Notes: a model not told the origin generated them from the letters alone. 43,849 nt of DNA from Alphaproteobacteria bacterium UBA828 (GCA_002296185.1 DBHM01000015.1:34899-78747); one strand, 5' to 3'. Counted from the first letter of the stretch, positions 33,989 to 43,088 are shown. A program made the numbers and translations.

Positions 33989-34546
33989 TTATTTTGACTC
34001 AGTATCCAAAGTAATCAGAAAACGCACCAGATCAGCCCGTTTTCGATCTTTCTTTATCCCTGAGAATCCCATCTTTGTTCCAGGAACATACTCTTTTGGA
34101 TTCAATAAAAATGCCCCTAAACGCTCTACATCCCATATTCCACCAAGAGATTTTAAAGCTTCAGAATATCCAAACCCATCTATAGATGCAACTTGCCTAC
34201 CAACAATTTTCCATAAATTCGGGCCTGCTTTATTTGCTCCATTACTATCAATTGTATGACAAGCGGCACACTTTTTGAAAACTTTCTTTCCAGATTCAAT
34301 GCCTGCAGTTGAAACTAAATCCAAAAAAGATACTTCTATAGCTTCTTCTTCTTTATTAGATAAATCTATTTCCTCGATTTCATTTAACATATTACCAGGT
34401 ACGGGATAATGATCGTTAGCACTGAATACGTCATGACCAACAGTGTGAGAGTCAAATACATTCTTCGCCGCTATATAAGCGATCATTGCAACCAATGCAG
34501 CAAATAATACAGCGCCAGCTACCTTATTTAGTTCAAATGCAGACAT
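33989..34546 (-). CDS. cycM: Membrane-anchored c-type cytochrome (CycM-like)
   Basis: This 185-residue protein has an N-terminal anchor (about 9-27) and a class I cytochrome c domain: heme motif CAACH (C93, C96, H97), GPNLWKIVGR, the distal methionine M159 in PGTKMGF and a C-terminal helix ADLVRFLITL. It faces the periplasm and passes electrons from the bc1 complex to cytochrome c oxidase, like alphaproteobacterial CycM. ATG 34546 is chosen over TTG 34558 because GGGGGA stands just before it. It is divergent from kdsB, the usual alphaproteobacterial neighbour. Confidence 0.9.
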   Translation of the reverse strand: MSAFELNKVAGAVLFAALVAMIAYIAAKNVFDSHTVGHDVFSANDHYPVPGNMLNEIEEIDLSNKEEEAIEVSFLDLVSTAGIESGKKVFKKCAACHTIDSNGANKAGPNLWKIVGRQVASIDGFGYSEALKSLGGIWDVERLGAFLLNPKEYVPGTKMGFSGIKKDRKRADLVRFLITLDTESK

Positions 34547-34641
34547 CGAATCCCCCAAATATGGGTTTTTTAGTTAGATTAGCTGCTTCCCCCAACGGTG
34601 TCCAACTACTATAACATAGCTACAAACATTTGGAGTTAAAT

Positions 34642-35427
34642 ATGGATAGAAAATTTAGCCTTTCTGATAAAAATTCTATGAACCCAATTGTGCTAATACC
34701 TTCAAGGTTGGCGTCAACCCGCTTACCAAACAAACCACTTTTAGATATTGCTGGGCTTCCCATGATTGTGCAAGTGATGAAGAGGGCCGAATCTGCCATG
34801 GTAGGACCTGTTGTAGTAGCCTGTGCTGATAAAGAAATTAAATTAGCCGTAGAGAAAGCGGGTGGAAATGCTGTTTTGACCAACCCTGACCATCCCTCAG
34901 GATCTGATAGGATTTTTGAGGCATTAAAGATTATTGATCCACAAAGCGTATTTAATTTTATAATTAATATACAGGGTGATCTTCCAGCACTTGAGCCAGA
35001 CCTACCTCAAAAGTCCTTAAATTTGCTAAAAAATTCAGCTGTTGATATTGGAACCCTTGCTAGCCCAATTTTGAATGATAAGGAGCTTGAAGATCCGAAT
35101 ATCGTAAAAGTTTTAGTTTCAGAGGAAAAGGGAGGAATTTCCGGTAAAGCTATAGATTTTACTAGATCGAATAAGTACAGCAATCACATACTTAAATGGC
35201 ACCACATAGGACTGTATACCTACAGACGAGAAACCCTCGAAAAATTTGTTTCCTTACCTCAAAGTCGATCTGAAATATCTTCAAAATTAGAACAACTTAG
35301 AGCATTAGATGCCGGTATGCGTATAGATGTTGCTTTCGTTGACACAGTCCCATTGGGTGTTGATACTCCTGCAGATCTTGAAAAGGCTCGAGAAGAATTA
35401 CAAATATATGGAAAAAGGATTAATTAA
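34642..35427 (+). CDS. kdsB: 3-deoxy-manno-octulosonate cytidylyltransferase
   Basis: This enzyme of 261 residues activates Kdo with CTP to CMP-Kdo for the inner core of lipopolysaccharide. Motifs are VLIPSRLASTRLPNKPLLDIAG, HPSGSDRIFEA, NIQGDLPALEPD and KWHHIGLYTYRRETL. It starts at ATG 34642 with GGAG 6 nt upstream; the TTG at 34630 is not needed. The stop is 3 bp before the TTG start of pheA, so the two form an operon. Its presence shows the organism makes Kdo-containing LPS. Confidence 0.96.
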   Translation: MDRKFSLSDKNSMNPIVLIPSRLASTRLPNKPLLDIAGLPMIVQVMKRAESAMVGPVVVACADKEIKLAVEKAGGNAVLTNPDHPSGSDRIFEALKIIDPQSVFNFIINIQGDLPALEPDLPQKSLNLLKNSAVDIGTLASPILNDKELEDPNIVKVLVSEEKGGISGKAIDFTRSNKYSNHILKWHHIGLYTYRRETLEKFVSLPQSRSEISSKLEQLRALDAGMRIDVAFVDTVPLGVDTPADLEKAREELQIYGKRIN

Positions 35428-35430
35428 AAC

Positions 35431-36288
35431 TTGAACAAAGACGTAAGCCAAATAGTAGCTTTTCAGGGATTGCCTGGAGCATATTCTGACCTAGCTTGTA
35501 GGGAAATGTTCCCAAATTGGCAAACACTTCCATGTTCTACTTTTGCAGAAACTTTTAAAGTAGTAGAGGATGGGATGGCAGAACATGCCATGATACCTAT
35601 AGAAAATTCTGTTGCAGGTAGAGTAGCAGATATTCATCAAATGCTGCCAAAATCGGGTCTATATTTTGTTGCTGAGCACTTTCAAAGAGTAAGACATCAA
35701 CTTCTAGGTATAAATGGCTCTAGCCTCAAAGATATTAGAACTGTTCATAGTCATGTTCATGCTCTTTCACAGTGTAATAAAATCATTAATAACCTTGGCT
35801 TAAAAGCTGTAGTGCATGCTGATACAGCTGGTGCAGCAGCGGAGGCTGTTCAACGTAAAGATAAGTCGGTTGGTGTCATTGCATCTTCGCTAGCAGCTCA
35901 AATTTATAGTATGGCGATCTTAAAATCTAATGTTGAAGATGAAGATCACAACACAACAAGATTTATTGTACTCGCCCGTGATCGCATAGACCCTGACATT
36001 AGTAGTGGTCCTGTTGTTACTTCATTTGTTTTTCGTGTACGTAATGTACCTGCAGCGCTTCATAAAGCTTTAGGCTGTTTTGCAACTAATGGGATTAATA
36101 TGACCAAGCTTGAAAGCTACATGTTAGGGGGTAATTTTACTGCAACTCAATTTTTTGCGGAGGTTGAGGCACATCCTGAGAGGCCAGATCTGAAAAAAGC
36201 GCTGGAGGAACTTACCCTTTTCAGCAAAGAGGTTAGAATAATGGGGGTATTTCCTGCACATACATATAGACTAAAACATAATAAATAA
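35431..36288 (+). CDS. pheA: Prephenate dehydratase
   Basis: This 285-residue protein converts prephenate to phenylpyruvate in phenylalanine synthesis. The catalytic domain (about 1-185) has FQGLPGAYSDLAC, MIPIENSVAGRVADIHQML and EDEDHNTTRFIVLAR; the C-terminal ACT domain (about 200-280) carries NMTKLESYMLGGNFTATQFFAEVEAHP, the alphaproteobacterial version of the phenylalanine-binding motif. No chorismate mutase domain is fused. The start is TTG at 35431, 3 bp after kdsB, with AAGGA about 10 nt upstream. It is probably feedback inhibited by phenylalanine through ACT (family knowledge). Confidence 0.95.
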   Translation: MNKDVSQIVAFQGLPGAYSDLACREMFPNWQTLPCSTFAETFKVVEDGMAEHAMIPIENSVAGRVADIHQMLPKSGLYFVAEHFQRVRHQLLGINGSSLKDIRTVHSHVHALSQCNKIINNLGLKAVVHADTAGAAAEAVQRKDKSVGVIASSLAAQIYSMAILKSNVEDEDHNTTRFIVLARDRIDPDISSGPVVTSFVFRVRNVPAALHKALGCFATNGINMTKLESYMLGGNFTATQFFAEVEAHPERPDLKKALEELTLFSKEVRIMGVFPAHTYRLKHNK

Positions 36289-36306
36289 TTAAATATCAAA
36301 CATTTC

Positions 36307-37269
36307 CTAAAACTGACTTAACCAATCATCAATTAAACGACGGGCAATTGAATAGTCACCAGGAAGTCTAAATTTATCATTCTCTACCGTACTCTGGATC
36401 TCTTTCCTGGAAATCCAACGCGCACTTTCCAATTCATCTTCATCAATAATAATTTTAGTAGAATATGCAGTGGCTATAAAACCTATCATTAATGATGATG
36501 GAAGTGGCCATGGCTGAGAAGAATGGTAAATTATGTCACCTACTATAATCCCAGATTCTTCCATAACCTCCCTTTTTACGGCTTCCTCTAGGCTTTCTCC
36601 AGGCTCAACAAATCCGGCTAAAGTTGAGTGCATACCTTTTGGCCACCAAGGTTGTCGACCGAGTAAACATCTATCATTATCTTGAACGAGGACGATTATC
36701 GCTGGATCTATCCTAGGGAATTGTTTCTTATTACATTTATTATTAGAACAAACTCGTTCATGTCCTGCCCCTATAGATTTTGTCGATGTTCCGCAGTAAC
36801 CGCAAAAGCAAGATTGTCGATGCCAATATAATAAGCCTCTTGTACATGCTAAAATTGATGCCTCAGTTTTTTTTATAACTTCTACCGTCTCTCTGATTTC
36901 CATAAATACAGAACCCGGAATGAAATCTAATAAAGTCGATTCATCAATATGAGAAAGATCAACACCAAAATAGGCCCTCCCTTGGTTACTATGATTAGTT
37001 TCCCCTAGGCCTAGAAATACAATTTCCTCATTACCATCAAAAAAAACTGATATAGACTTTTGAGATAAGAAAACTGCTTTGGGATCACCAGAAATATCAA
37101 TTAAGTGTTTACCCTGCCAATATACAACAAATAGAGATTGAGTATCCGAAAGTCTATCTGAAACCCAGTCTATATCTCTTCGGAGCTCCGCGACTCGACT
37201 TAAAGGGCTTCCGGAAAAGGTATTCCCAGATCGAGGAGCTAGTGAAATCATCGATTTTTCGTCCAACAT
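36307..37269 (-). CDS. nudC: NAD(H) pyrophosphatase / NAD-cap decapping Nudix hydrolase
   Basis: This 320-residue protein has the NudC layout: an N-terminal domain, a zinc ribbon with C156, C159, C174 and C179 (FCGYCGTS, RVCSNNKC) and a C-terminal Nudix domain with the box GFVEPGESLEEAVKREVMEESG (219-240). The SQPWPLPSSLMIGF motif (SQPWPFPxS) is diagnostic for NudC. It splits NADH to NMNH and AMP and may remove NAD caps from RNA. It is convergent with pheA (18 bp), a common alphaproteobacterial arrangement. Slightly long because of the N-terminal domain, which is normal for this class. Confidence 0.96.
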   Translation of the reverse strand: MLDEKSMISLAPRSGNTFSGSPLSRVAELRRDIDWVSDRLSDTQSLFVVYWQGKHLIDISGDPKAVFLSQKSISVFFDGNEEIVFLGLGETNHSNQGRAYFGVDLSHIDESTLLDFIPGSVFMEIRETVEVIKKTEASILACTRGLLYWHRQSCFCGYCGTSTKSIGAGHERVCSNNKCNKKQFPRIDPAIIVLVQDNDRCLLGRQPWWPKGMHSTLAGFVEPGESLEEAVKREVMEESGIIVGDIIYHSSQPWPLPSSLMIGFIATAYSTKIIIDEDELESARWISRKEIQSTVENDKFRLPGDYSIARRLIDDWLSQF

Positions 37270-37454
37270 TAAAGAAAGTTTGCATAGCTTTCCATATCAG
37301 TCAAAGGGATAACTGCAAATGTGAAATATGGCATAAGGTTTATGATGATGAAGAAAAACTATTGAAAAATAGCTATTTTTTTACAATTTTTCTTATGATT
37401 TCTTAAAAACTCAGGATCTCATATAATTTGTTTATTTTTTAATAGGTAGTGCTA

Positions 37455-37485
37455 TTGCAAATAGTACAGTGATAGCTGATATACT
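37455..37485 (+). promoter_or_regulatory. Promoter of the SRP RNA
   Basis: TTGCAA (37455-37460) and TATACT (37480-37485) are separated by 19 bp. The -10 box ends 6 nt before the predicted 5' end of the SRP RNA at 37492, the expected position. Spacing is slightly long. Confidence 0.55.
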
Positions 37486-37491
37486 GATCTT

Positions 37492-37587
37492 GGAAGGCTG
37501 GCTATGGACAAATCCCTCGCTAACCCGGTCAGGTCCGAAAGGAAGCAGCCGTAACGAGATCCGAATTGGGTCGTAGTCCAGCTTTCC
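37492..37587 (+). ncRNA. ffs: Small bacterial signal recognition particle RNA (4.5S)
   Basis: The conserved domain IV core AGGTCCGAAAGGAAGCAGC is plain, and the ends GGAAGGCTGG and CCAGCTTTCC pair over 10 bp with one G-U. At about 96 nt this is the small SRP RNA type, which binds Ffh to target membrane proteins. The apical tetraloop is GAAA instead of the common GGAA; both are GNRA loops. A well-placed promoter lies upstream. dnaX starts 47 bp downstream, the usual alphaproteobacterial ffs-dnaX-ybaB-recR order. Confidence 0.93.
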
Positions 37588-37634
37588 ACCTTGTTAAATT
37601 ATTTCAAAATATAATCTTTCAATTAAGGAATAAC

Positions 37635-39383
37635 GTGAATACAGCAACTAAAACAAATTACCGCGTTTTAGCAAGAAAATACCGGCCTACAAGATTTGAT
37701 GAGTTGGTGGGGCAGGATACTTTAGTGCGCACACTAAGTAATGCCATATATTCTGACAGACTTCCTCATGCCTGGGTCATGACAGGAGTGAGGGGAGTTG
37801 GCAAGACCTCTGCTGCACGTATCATAGCCAGGTCTATAAATTGTATCGGTGAGGACGGTAAAGGGAAACCAACACCTAACCCATGTAACAAATGTGAACA
37901 CTGTATATCGATAACAGAAGATCGACATGTTGATGTAATTGAAATGGATGCGGCATCACGAACTGGTGTTTCAGATATTCGTGAAATAATTGAAAGCGTA
38001 CAATATAGACCAACTAGCGCACGTTACAAAGTATATATAATAGACGAAGTACATATGTTATCAGGGGCAGCCTTTAACGCATTATTAAAAACACTAGAAG
38101 AGCCACCACCGCATGTAAAGTTTGTATTTGCAACTACAGAAATTCGTAAATTACCTATTACAGTGCTTTCCCGGTGCCAAAGATTTGATCTACAAAGAGT
38201 ATCGGTAGCACAATTACAAGAACACTTTTCCAATATTGCTGAACAAGAAAAAGTTAAAATAAGTGATACAGCCATTCAAATAATTGCACATGCCGCAGAT
38301 GGATCAGTAAGAGATGGACTATCCCTTCTTGATCAAGCAATCACTATAAGCTTGGAAGAAGTATCTGAAGATACTGTCAAAAAAATGCTTGGTCTGACTG
38401 ACAGAATCCAGATTTTTTCTCTTTTTGAAGAGATAATGAGAGGCAAAACTTCACAAGCATTAGATCAATTGGAAATACAATATCAAGCAGGTATCGATCC
38501 AGTAATCATAATTCGTGATTTACTCGAAGTAACACATTGGGTAACACGACTAAAAATTTCACCTGAAATTGCTACTGACCCCAGCACCCCAGAACTGGAA
38601 AGAACTACCGGCCTTAAACTTTGTGAAAGTTTATCTATTTCAGTTTTAACAAGATCATGGCAGATTTTATTAAAAGGTCTTGATGAAGTAAGGTTTGCTC
38701 CAAATTCTATGCAAGCAGCTGAAATGATAATAATTCGCCTAACACACGCCTCAACCATGCCTACTCCAGCTGATATAATAAAAAAAATAACGAAATATGG
38801 TCAGGAAACAGAATCCCAGAAAGATAACATTCCAACGAATGAAGAAAGAGTGAGCAAGTCTTCAACTAATACCATACCGATATCTTCACAAAAAACTCTT
38901 AATAAACCTCCACAATCAAACACTAGAGCGACAGAACTAAAAGTTTCTGGAGATGAACAGGCTATTCGAAATAGTGAGCCCGTAATAGAAATAGATAATC
39001 ATAATCAATTCCAAAAAGATCCTGTATGTTTTCAGGATTTGGCAGATCTTGCTAAAAATATGAAGGAACCAAGGTTAAATTATTGGTTAAATAATGATGT
39101 ACATCTTGTGCATTTTCATCCTTCTCAAATCGAAATTCGGATTCGTGATGGTGCAAGTGATAATCTAGTTACTACATTGGGACAATGTCTCAAAGATTGG
39201 ACAGGAAAACGTTGGGTTATTGCAATCTCTGACAAAGACGGTGAAAAGACTCTTTCGCAACAGAAAATTGATCAATATGAAGAGCTTTGTTCTATTGCAG
39301 CTGAAAATAAAATCGTTAAAGAAGTAATTGATAGATTTCCTGGCTCAAAAATTAAAGATATAAAGCCAAATGACAAAGCCTGA
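37635..39383 (+). CDS. dnaX: DNA polymerase III subunits tau (and possibly gamma)
   Basis: This 582-residue clamp-loader ATPase has YRVLARKYRPTRFDELVGQ, Walker A GVRGVGKTSAARI, the zinc module CNKCEHC, Walker B YIIDEVHML with sensor ATTEIRKLPITVLSRCQRF, and domain III to about residue 380. After this come a low-complexity charged linker and the tau C-terminal region. The start is GTG 37635 with AAGGA 5 nt upstream; the longer open frame from 37566 runs back into the SRP RNA and is not coding. An A8 run at codons 382-385 lies at the tau/gamma boundary; slippage there would give short gamma-like products. Confidence 0.96.
   Translation: MNTATKTNYRVLARKYRPTRFDELVGQDTLVRTLSNAIYSDRLPHAWVMTGVRGVGKTSAARIIARSINCIGEDGKGKPTPNPCNKCEHCISITEDRHVDVIEMDAASRTGVSDIREIIESVQYRPTSARYKVYIIDEVHMLSGAAFNALLKTLEEPPPHVKFVFATTEIRKLPITVLSRCQRFDLQRVSVAQLQEHFSNIAEQEKVKISDTAIQIIAHAADGSVRDGLSLLDQAITISLEEVSEDTVKKMLGLTDRIQIFSLFEEIMRGKTSQALDQLEIQYQAGIDPVIIIRDLLEVTHWVTRLKISPEIATDPSTPELERTTGLKLCESLSISVLTRSWQILLKGLDEVRFAPNSMQAAEMIIIRLTHASTMPTPADIIKKITKYGQETESQKDNIPTNEERVSKSSTNTIPISSQKTLNKPPQSNTRATELKVSGDEQAIRNSEPVIEIDNHNQFQKDPVCFQDLADLAKNMKEPRLNYWLNNDVHLVHFHPSQIEIRIRDGASDNLVTTLGQCLKDWTGKRWVIAISDKDGEKTLSQQKIDQYEELCSIAAENKIVKEVIDRFPGSKIKDIKPNDKA
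38780..38787 (+). other. A8 slippage-prone run at the dnaX domain III/IV boundary
   Basis: Eight A residues fall in the codons ATA AAA AAA ATA, just after domain III. Loss of one A makes the next codon TAA; gain of one A, or a -1 shift, reaches a TAA at 38825-38827. Both would yield a product of about 384-397 residues resembling gamma. A8 runs also occur in polA, so the run alone proves nothing. Confidence 0.35.
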
Positions 39384-39406
39384 ATATAAAATGGAGAATA
39401 AATAAA

Positions 39407-39730
39407 ATGAAAAATATAAATCAGATGCTTAAGCAGGCTCAAAAAATGCAAGGTAAGGTAGCCGAGATGCAAGAGTCTTTAGAAAGCCATGAAATCACTG
39501 GAGGTTCAGGTGGCGGTTTAGTTAGCGTCACACTTAGTGGTAAGGGAGAGATGAAAGCACTAAAGATTGATCCATCACTTTTAAGTGAAGGCGATAATGA
39601 AATACTCGAAGATCTAATCGTTGCCGCAGTAAATGATACGAAAACTAAAGTGGAGGCCTATGTGGCAGAAGAAATGCAAAAAATAACTGCTGGGCTCCCA
39701 ATTCCACCAGGTATGAAGCTACCAATATAA
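39407..39730 (+). CDS. ybaB: YbaB/EbfC-family nucleoid-associated protein
   Basis: This 107-residue protein has the family pattern: NQMLKQAQKMQGKVAEMQESL helix, a glycine-rich EITGGSGGGLVSVTLSGKGEMKALKIDPSLL sheet and a C-terminal helix ending GLPIPPGMKLP. It forms a tweezer-like dimer that binds DNA. It lies between dnaX (23 bp) and recR (25 bp), the conserved dnaX-ybaB-recR operon, and is probably co-transcribed with them. Confidence 0.96.
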   Translation: MKNINQMLKQAQKMQGKVAEMQESLESHEITGGSGGGLVSVTLSGKGEMKALKIDPSLLSEGDNEILEDLIVAAVNDTKTKVEAYVAEEMQKITAGLPIPPGMKLPI

Positions 39731-39755
39731 AAATTTATATGGAAGGAGACCGGTC

Positions 39756-40349
39756 ATGGTTGGACCGGAAATTGAGCAATTAATTGCATACCTCTCCAAA
39801 CTACCTGGATTAGGTCCAAGATCAGCTAGACGAGCTGCACTTTATATATTAAAGCGCCGAGATACATTACTCCTACCGCTTAGCAATGCTCTTAACAATG
39901 CAGAGAAAGCAATAGGAGAATGTGAAGTCTGTGGAAATCTCGACTCTACTAGTCCTTGTACAATATGTTCTGATGAGAAACGTGACCATAATACTCTTTG
40001 TATTGTTGAAGAAGTTGTTGATCTATGGGCAATAGAACGATCCGGAGCATTTAAAGGTTATTATCATGTTCTCGGAGGGTTGCTATCACCTCTTGATGGT
40101 ATTGGGCCTGAAGATCTTAATATTTCGAGTATTATTGACCGCATAAGAGGTAATAAAAAAATAGAAATTATCTTGGCAATGTCTGCTACTGTTGATGGAC
40201 AAACCACGGCACATTATGTTGCGGACATGCTTGCGGATCATATGGTAAATATAACAAGGCTTGCGCATGGAGTTCCAGTAGGGGGTGAGCTAGATTATCT
40301 TGATGATGGAACTCTAACTGCAGCATTAAATTCTAGAAGAGAAATTTGA
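39756..40349 (+). CDS. recR: Recombination mediator protein RecR
   Basis: This 197-residue protein has an N-terminal helix-hairpin-helix (LPGLGPRSARRAALYIL), a C4 zinc finger (C56, C59, C68, C71 in CEVCG and CTICSD), a Toprim domain (LCIVEEVVDLWAIERSGAFKGYYHVLGGLLSPLDGIGPEDL) and a C-terminal Walker-B-like tail. With RecO and RecF it loads RecA at single-stranded gaps. GGAAGGAGA lies close before the ATG. It ends the dnaX-ybaB-recR operon and is convergent with rmuC (22 bp). Confidence 0.97.
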   Translation: MVGPEIEQLIAYLSKLPGLGPRSARRAALYILKRRDTLLLPLSNALNNAEKAIGECEVCGNLDSTSPCTICSDEKRDHNTLCIVEEVVDLWAIERSGAFKGYYHVLGGLLSPLDGIGPEDLNISSIIDRIRGNKKIEIILAMSATVDGQTTAHYVADMLADHMVNITRLAHGVPVGGELDYLDDGTLTAALNSRREI

Positions 40350-40371
40350 TTTTTTATTAATCACTAGTTTT

Positions 40372-41493
40372 CTAATTTTTTTTAGGCCCCCCAAGAGTTG
40401 AACTGGGTTCTATTACTTCTTCTATTTCAACCGATTCGATTCTCTCGCCACGGCGAATAACTTTATCTGCAGAAGTCCGGATTTCACTAACATCGCGCAC
40501 TGCTAAATCGAAGTGCTTTTGTAATTTGGACACTCTATCATCAAGGCGCCCCATATCAGATATTAGACTACCTACCTCTTTTTGTATTAAACCTGCCTGC
40601 TCCTGCATCTGCACATCTTTAAGAATAGCTCGCACTGTATTGAGTGTAGCCCACAAGGTTGTTGGGGAAACAATAAACACTCGCGCCCTATACGATGCCT
40701 CTACCGCCTCAGGAGCATTTGCATGTAGCTCCGCATAGACTGCCTCTGAAGGAAGAAACATAAGGGCAGCCTCAGCTGTTTCTCCTGGTACAATATATTT
40801 TTGTGCAATATCCTTTATGTGTACTTTAATTGCATCCCTGAAAGTCCTTGCTGCAGAAGATCTATCAGAATCAGATGTTGCAGATCTCAACAAGTGGTAA
40901 CTTTCTAATGGGAATTTTGCATCAATTGCTATTGGTCCCGGGGGGTTAGGCAACACCAACAAACAATCAGGCCTCTTACCGTTAGATAACTGTGCCTGAT
41001 CTTTAAAGGCCGAAGGAGGCAAAACCTGCCTTACAAGATCGTATAGTTGAATCTCCCCAAAAGCACCCCGAGCTTGTTTATTTGATAAAATTTCCTGTAA
41101 CCCAACCATTTGCCCGGAAAGCTCAACAATATTTTCTTGAGCTTTATCAATCACAGCTAATCTGCTTTCAAGCTTGCTCATAGTTTCTAGAGTCTTTTTT
41201 GTACTAGTATGCAAGCCTTCCTCTAGAGTTTTATTTAGTTTAATCTCTTGTGCTTGTAATCTTTCATTAATACTAGAACGAAAAGACTCAGAAGACTCTG
41301 TTAAAGCTTTTAGTCGTGTTTCAAGACCAACTTGGCCTTCCCGGGCTACTTCAGAAATTCGACCAATTTCAATACCTAGTTCTGACCCCTTAGAACTACT
41401 ATTGAAACGCTTGACAAAATTCCAGCCAAGCCAAAATACAGCTAAGGCAAGAAAAAGGGTGCAAACGAGGATAGTTATGAGCAGGCTTGTCAT
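40372..41493 (-). CDS. rmuC: RmuC-family DNA recombination protein
   Basis: This 373-residue protein has a single N-terminal membrane segment (about 4-24), a coiled-coil region of heptad-like charged helices (about 45-135), and the RmuC nuclease-like domain with KQARGAFGEIQLYDLVRQVLP, IAIDAKFPLESYHLL, IKDIAQKYIVPGETAEAALMFLPSEAVYAELH and FIVSPTTLWATLNTVRAILKD. RmuC limits inversion at short inverted repeats. It faces away from def across 77 bp; in alphaproteobacteria rmuC and def-fmt are frequent neighbours. Confidence 0.95.
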   Translation of the reverse strand: MTSLLITILVCTLFLALAVFWLGWNFVKRFNSSSKGSELGIEIGRISEVAREGQVGLETRLKALTESSESFRSSINERLQAQEIKLNKTLEEGLHTSTKKTLETMSKLESRLAVIDKAQENIVELSGQMVGLQEILSNKQARGAFGEIQLYDLVRQVLPPSAFKDQAQLSNGKRPDCLLVLPNPPGPIAIDAKFPLESYHLLRSATSDSDRSSAARTFRDAIKVHIKDIAQKYIVPGETAEAALMFLPSEAVYAELHANAPEAVEASYRARVFIVSPTTLWATLNTVRAILKDVQMQEQAGLIQKEVGSLISDMGRLDDRVSKLQKHFDLAVRDVSEIRTSADKVIRRGERIESVEIEEVIEPSSTLGGPKKN

Positions 41494-41570
41494 AAAAAAC
41501 TAGCTCCTAGAACACTTGACGTCTACTAATCTGCATAATACCTGTCTAAGTGCAACATAGGATAAGTTAT

Positions 41571-42122
41571 ATGGCAATAAAACAGCTTCTAATAGCTCCT
41601 GAAAAAAAGCTAAAAGAACTATCAAAACCAGTGAAATTTGTTGATTCTGGGGTTTCTGATCTCATTAATGATATGTTTGAAACTATGTACGCAGCAGAAG
41701 GCATCGGACTGGCTGCGATTCAGATAGGTATACCTAAGAGAGTTATTATAGTTGATATACATGAAGAAAATGAGCCCTCAAATCCTATGTGCTTAATTAA
41801 CCCAGTAATAATAGAAGCAAGCGATAAAAAAATTGTCTATAATGAAGGCTGTTTATCACTACCTGAACATTTTGCAGAGATAGAACGCCCAGGCGAAGTA
41901 AAAATAAGTTATATAGACCGAAATAATGAAAATCATGAGATTTCAGCTCAAGGTGTATTAGCTGTTTGCCTTCAACATGAAATTGATCATTTAGATGGAA
42001 TTCTTTTTGTTGACTATCTATCGGCACTAAAGAGAAAAATGATACTACGTAAATTAGCCAAAGCGAAACGTGTTGAGGGTGAAAAATTCGGGCAACCTGT
42101 GAAGAAAAAAAATAGGCTTTAG
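41571..42122 (+). CDS. def: Peptide deformylase
   Basis: This metallo-enzyme of 183 residues removes the N-formyl group of new proteins. Motif 1 is GIGLAAIQIG (45-54), motif 2 EGCLSLP with metal ligand C94, and motif 3 QHEIDHLDG with H136, E137 and H140. ATG 41571 with AGGA 8 nt upstream is preferred to GTG 41550. It is the first gene of a tight def-fmt-truA operon (3 bp to fmt). Confidence 0.97.
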   Translation: MAIKQLLIAPEKKLKELSKPVKFVDSGVSDLINDMFETMYAAEGIGLAAIQIGIPKRVIIVDIHEENEPSNPMCLINPVIIEASDKKIVYNEGCLSLPEHFAEIERPGEVKISYIDRNNENHEISAQGVLAVCLQHEIDHLDGILFVDYLSALKRKMILRKLAKAKRVEGEKFGQPVKKKNRL

Positions 42123-42125
42123 AAT

Positions 42126-43088
42126 ATGAATTTTGCACCTCTTCGTGTTGTTTTTATGGGAACGCCGAAATTTTCAGTTCCATCACTCGAAGCAATAATT
42201 AATGCTGGCCATGATATTTTAGCTGTTTATACTCAGCCTCCCTCTCGATATGGACGAGGTAAATTAAAACAACCCACAGATATAGCAAAAGTTGCACACA
42301 ATTTTGGATTAGATGTCAAGGAACCTAACTCACTTAGAACACCAGAATGCTACCAAGAATTTATACGATTAGATCCTGATATTGCTGTTGTCGTTGCATA
42401 TGGACAGATTCTTCCGCCTGAGTTTCTTAATCACCCTAAATTTGGGTGTGTAAATGCACATGCATCTCTCTTGCCAAGGTGGAGGGGAGCCGCACCAATT
42501 CAGCGTGCGATAATGGCGGGAGACTCTTCTACCGGAATTACAATCATGCAAATGACGGATAAACTTGACGCAGGTGCAATTTTGGCCAGTCATGCTGTCA
42601 AGATTAACGATCAAATGAATTTTGAGGATCTCCATAATAGGCTATCGTTATTAGCAGCCGACCTATTACCCAAGACTATTGATGGTTTAGTAATGAATAA
42701 AATTGATGCCGTTCCTCAATCTTCCTCAAATGTGACATATGCACACAAAATCATCAAAACTGAGGCTGAAATTGATTGGGAACTATCTGCAAAGGAAATT
42801 TTGCTCAAAGTACGTGCGCTAAACCCCACCCCAGGCGCATGGTTTGCTTATAAAGGCGAAAGAATTAAAGTTCTTAATGGTTACCTAGAGTATAATCATA
42901 ATTCAAAAGAAATTGGTTCGATATGGGAACTACCAGGCAAAGGCCTATGTGTTATGTGTGGGGAAAATTCTGTCTTAGTTATAACTCAATTGCAAAGGGC
43001 AGGGAAAAAACCACTTGATATAGATGTTTTTTTGCGAGGGATGCGGTTTGAAGATAAACTGCCCTTAAAATGCCAAGATATAAATTAA
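42126..43088 (+). CDS. fmt: Methionyl-tRNA formyltransferase
   Basis: This 320-residue enzyme formylates initiator Met-tRNA using N10-formyl-THF. The N-terminal domain has VVFMGTPKFSVPSLEAI, VVAYGQILPPEFL and the catalytic VNAHASLLPRWRGAAPIQRA with MTDKLDAGAI; the C-terminal tRNA-binding domain (about 205-315) has KIIKTEAEIDW and VRALNPTPGAWF. It overlaps truA by 19 bp and follows def by 3 bp. It differs clearly from the shorter formyltransferase at 10678-11460, which lacks this C-terminal domain. Confidence 0.97.
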   Translation: MNFAPLRVVFMGTPKFSVPSLEAIINAGHDILAVYTQPPSRYGRGKLKQPTDIAKVAHNFGLDVKEPNSLRTPECYQEFIRLDPDIAVVVAYGQILPPEFLNHPKFGCVNAHASLLPRWRGAAPIQRAIMAGDSSTGITIMQMTDKLDAGAILASHAVKINDQMNFEDLHNRLSLLAADLLPKTIDGLVMNKIDAVPQSSSNVTYAHKIIKTEAEIDWELSAKEILLKVRALNPTPGAWFAYKGERIKVLNGYLEYNHNSKEIGSIWELPGKGLCVMCGENSVLVITQLQRAGKKPLDIDVFLRGMRFEDKLPLKCQDIN

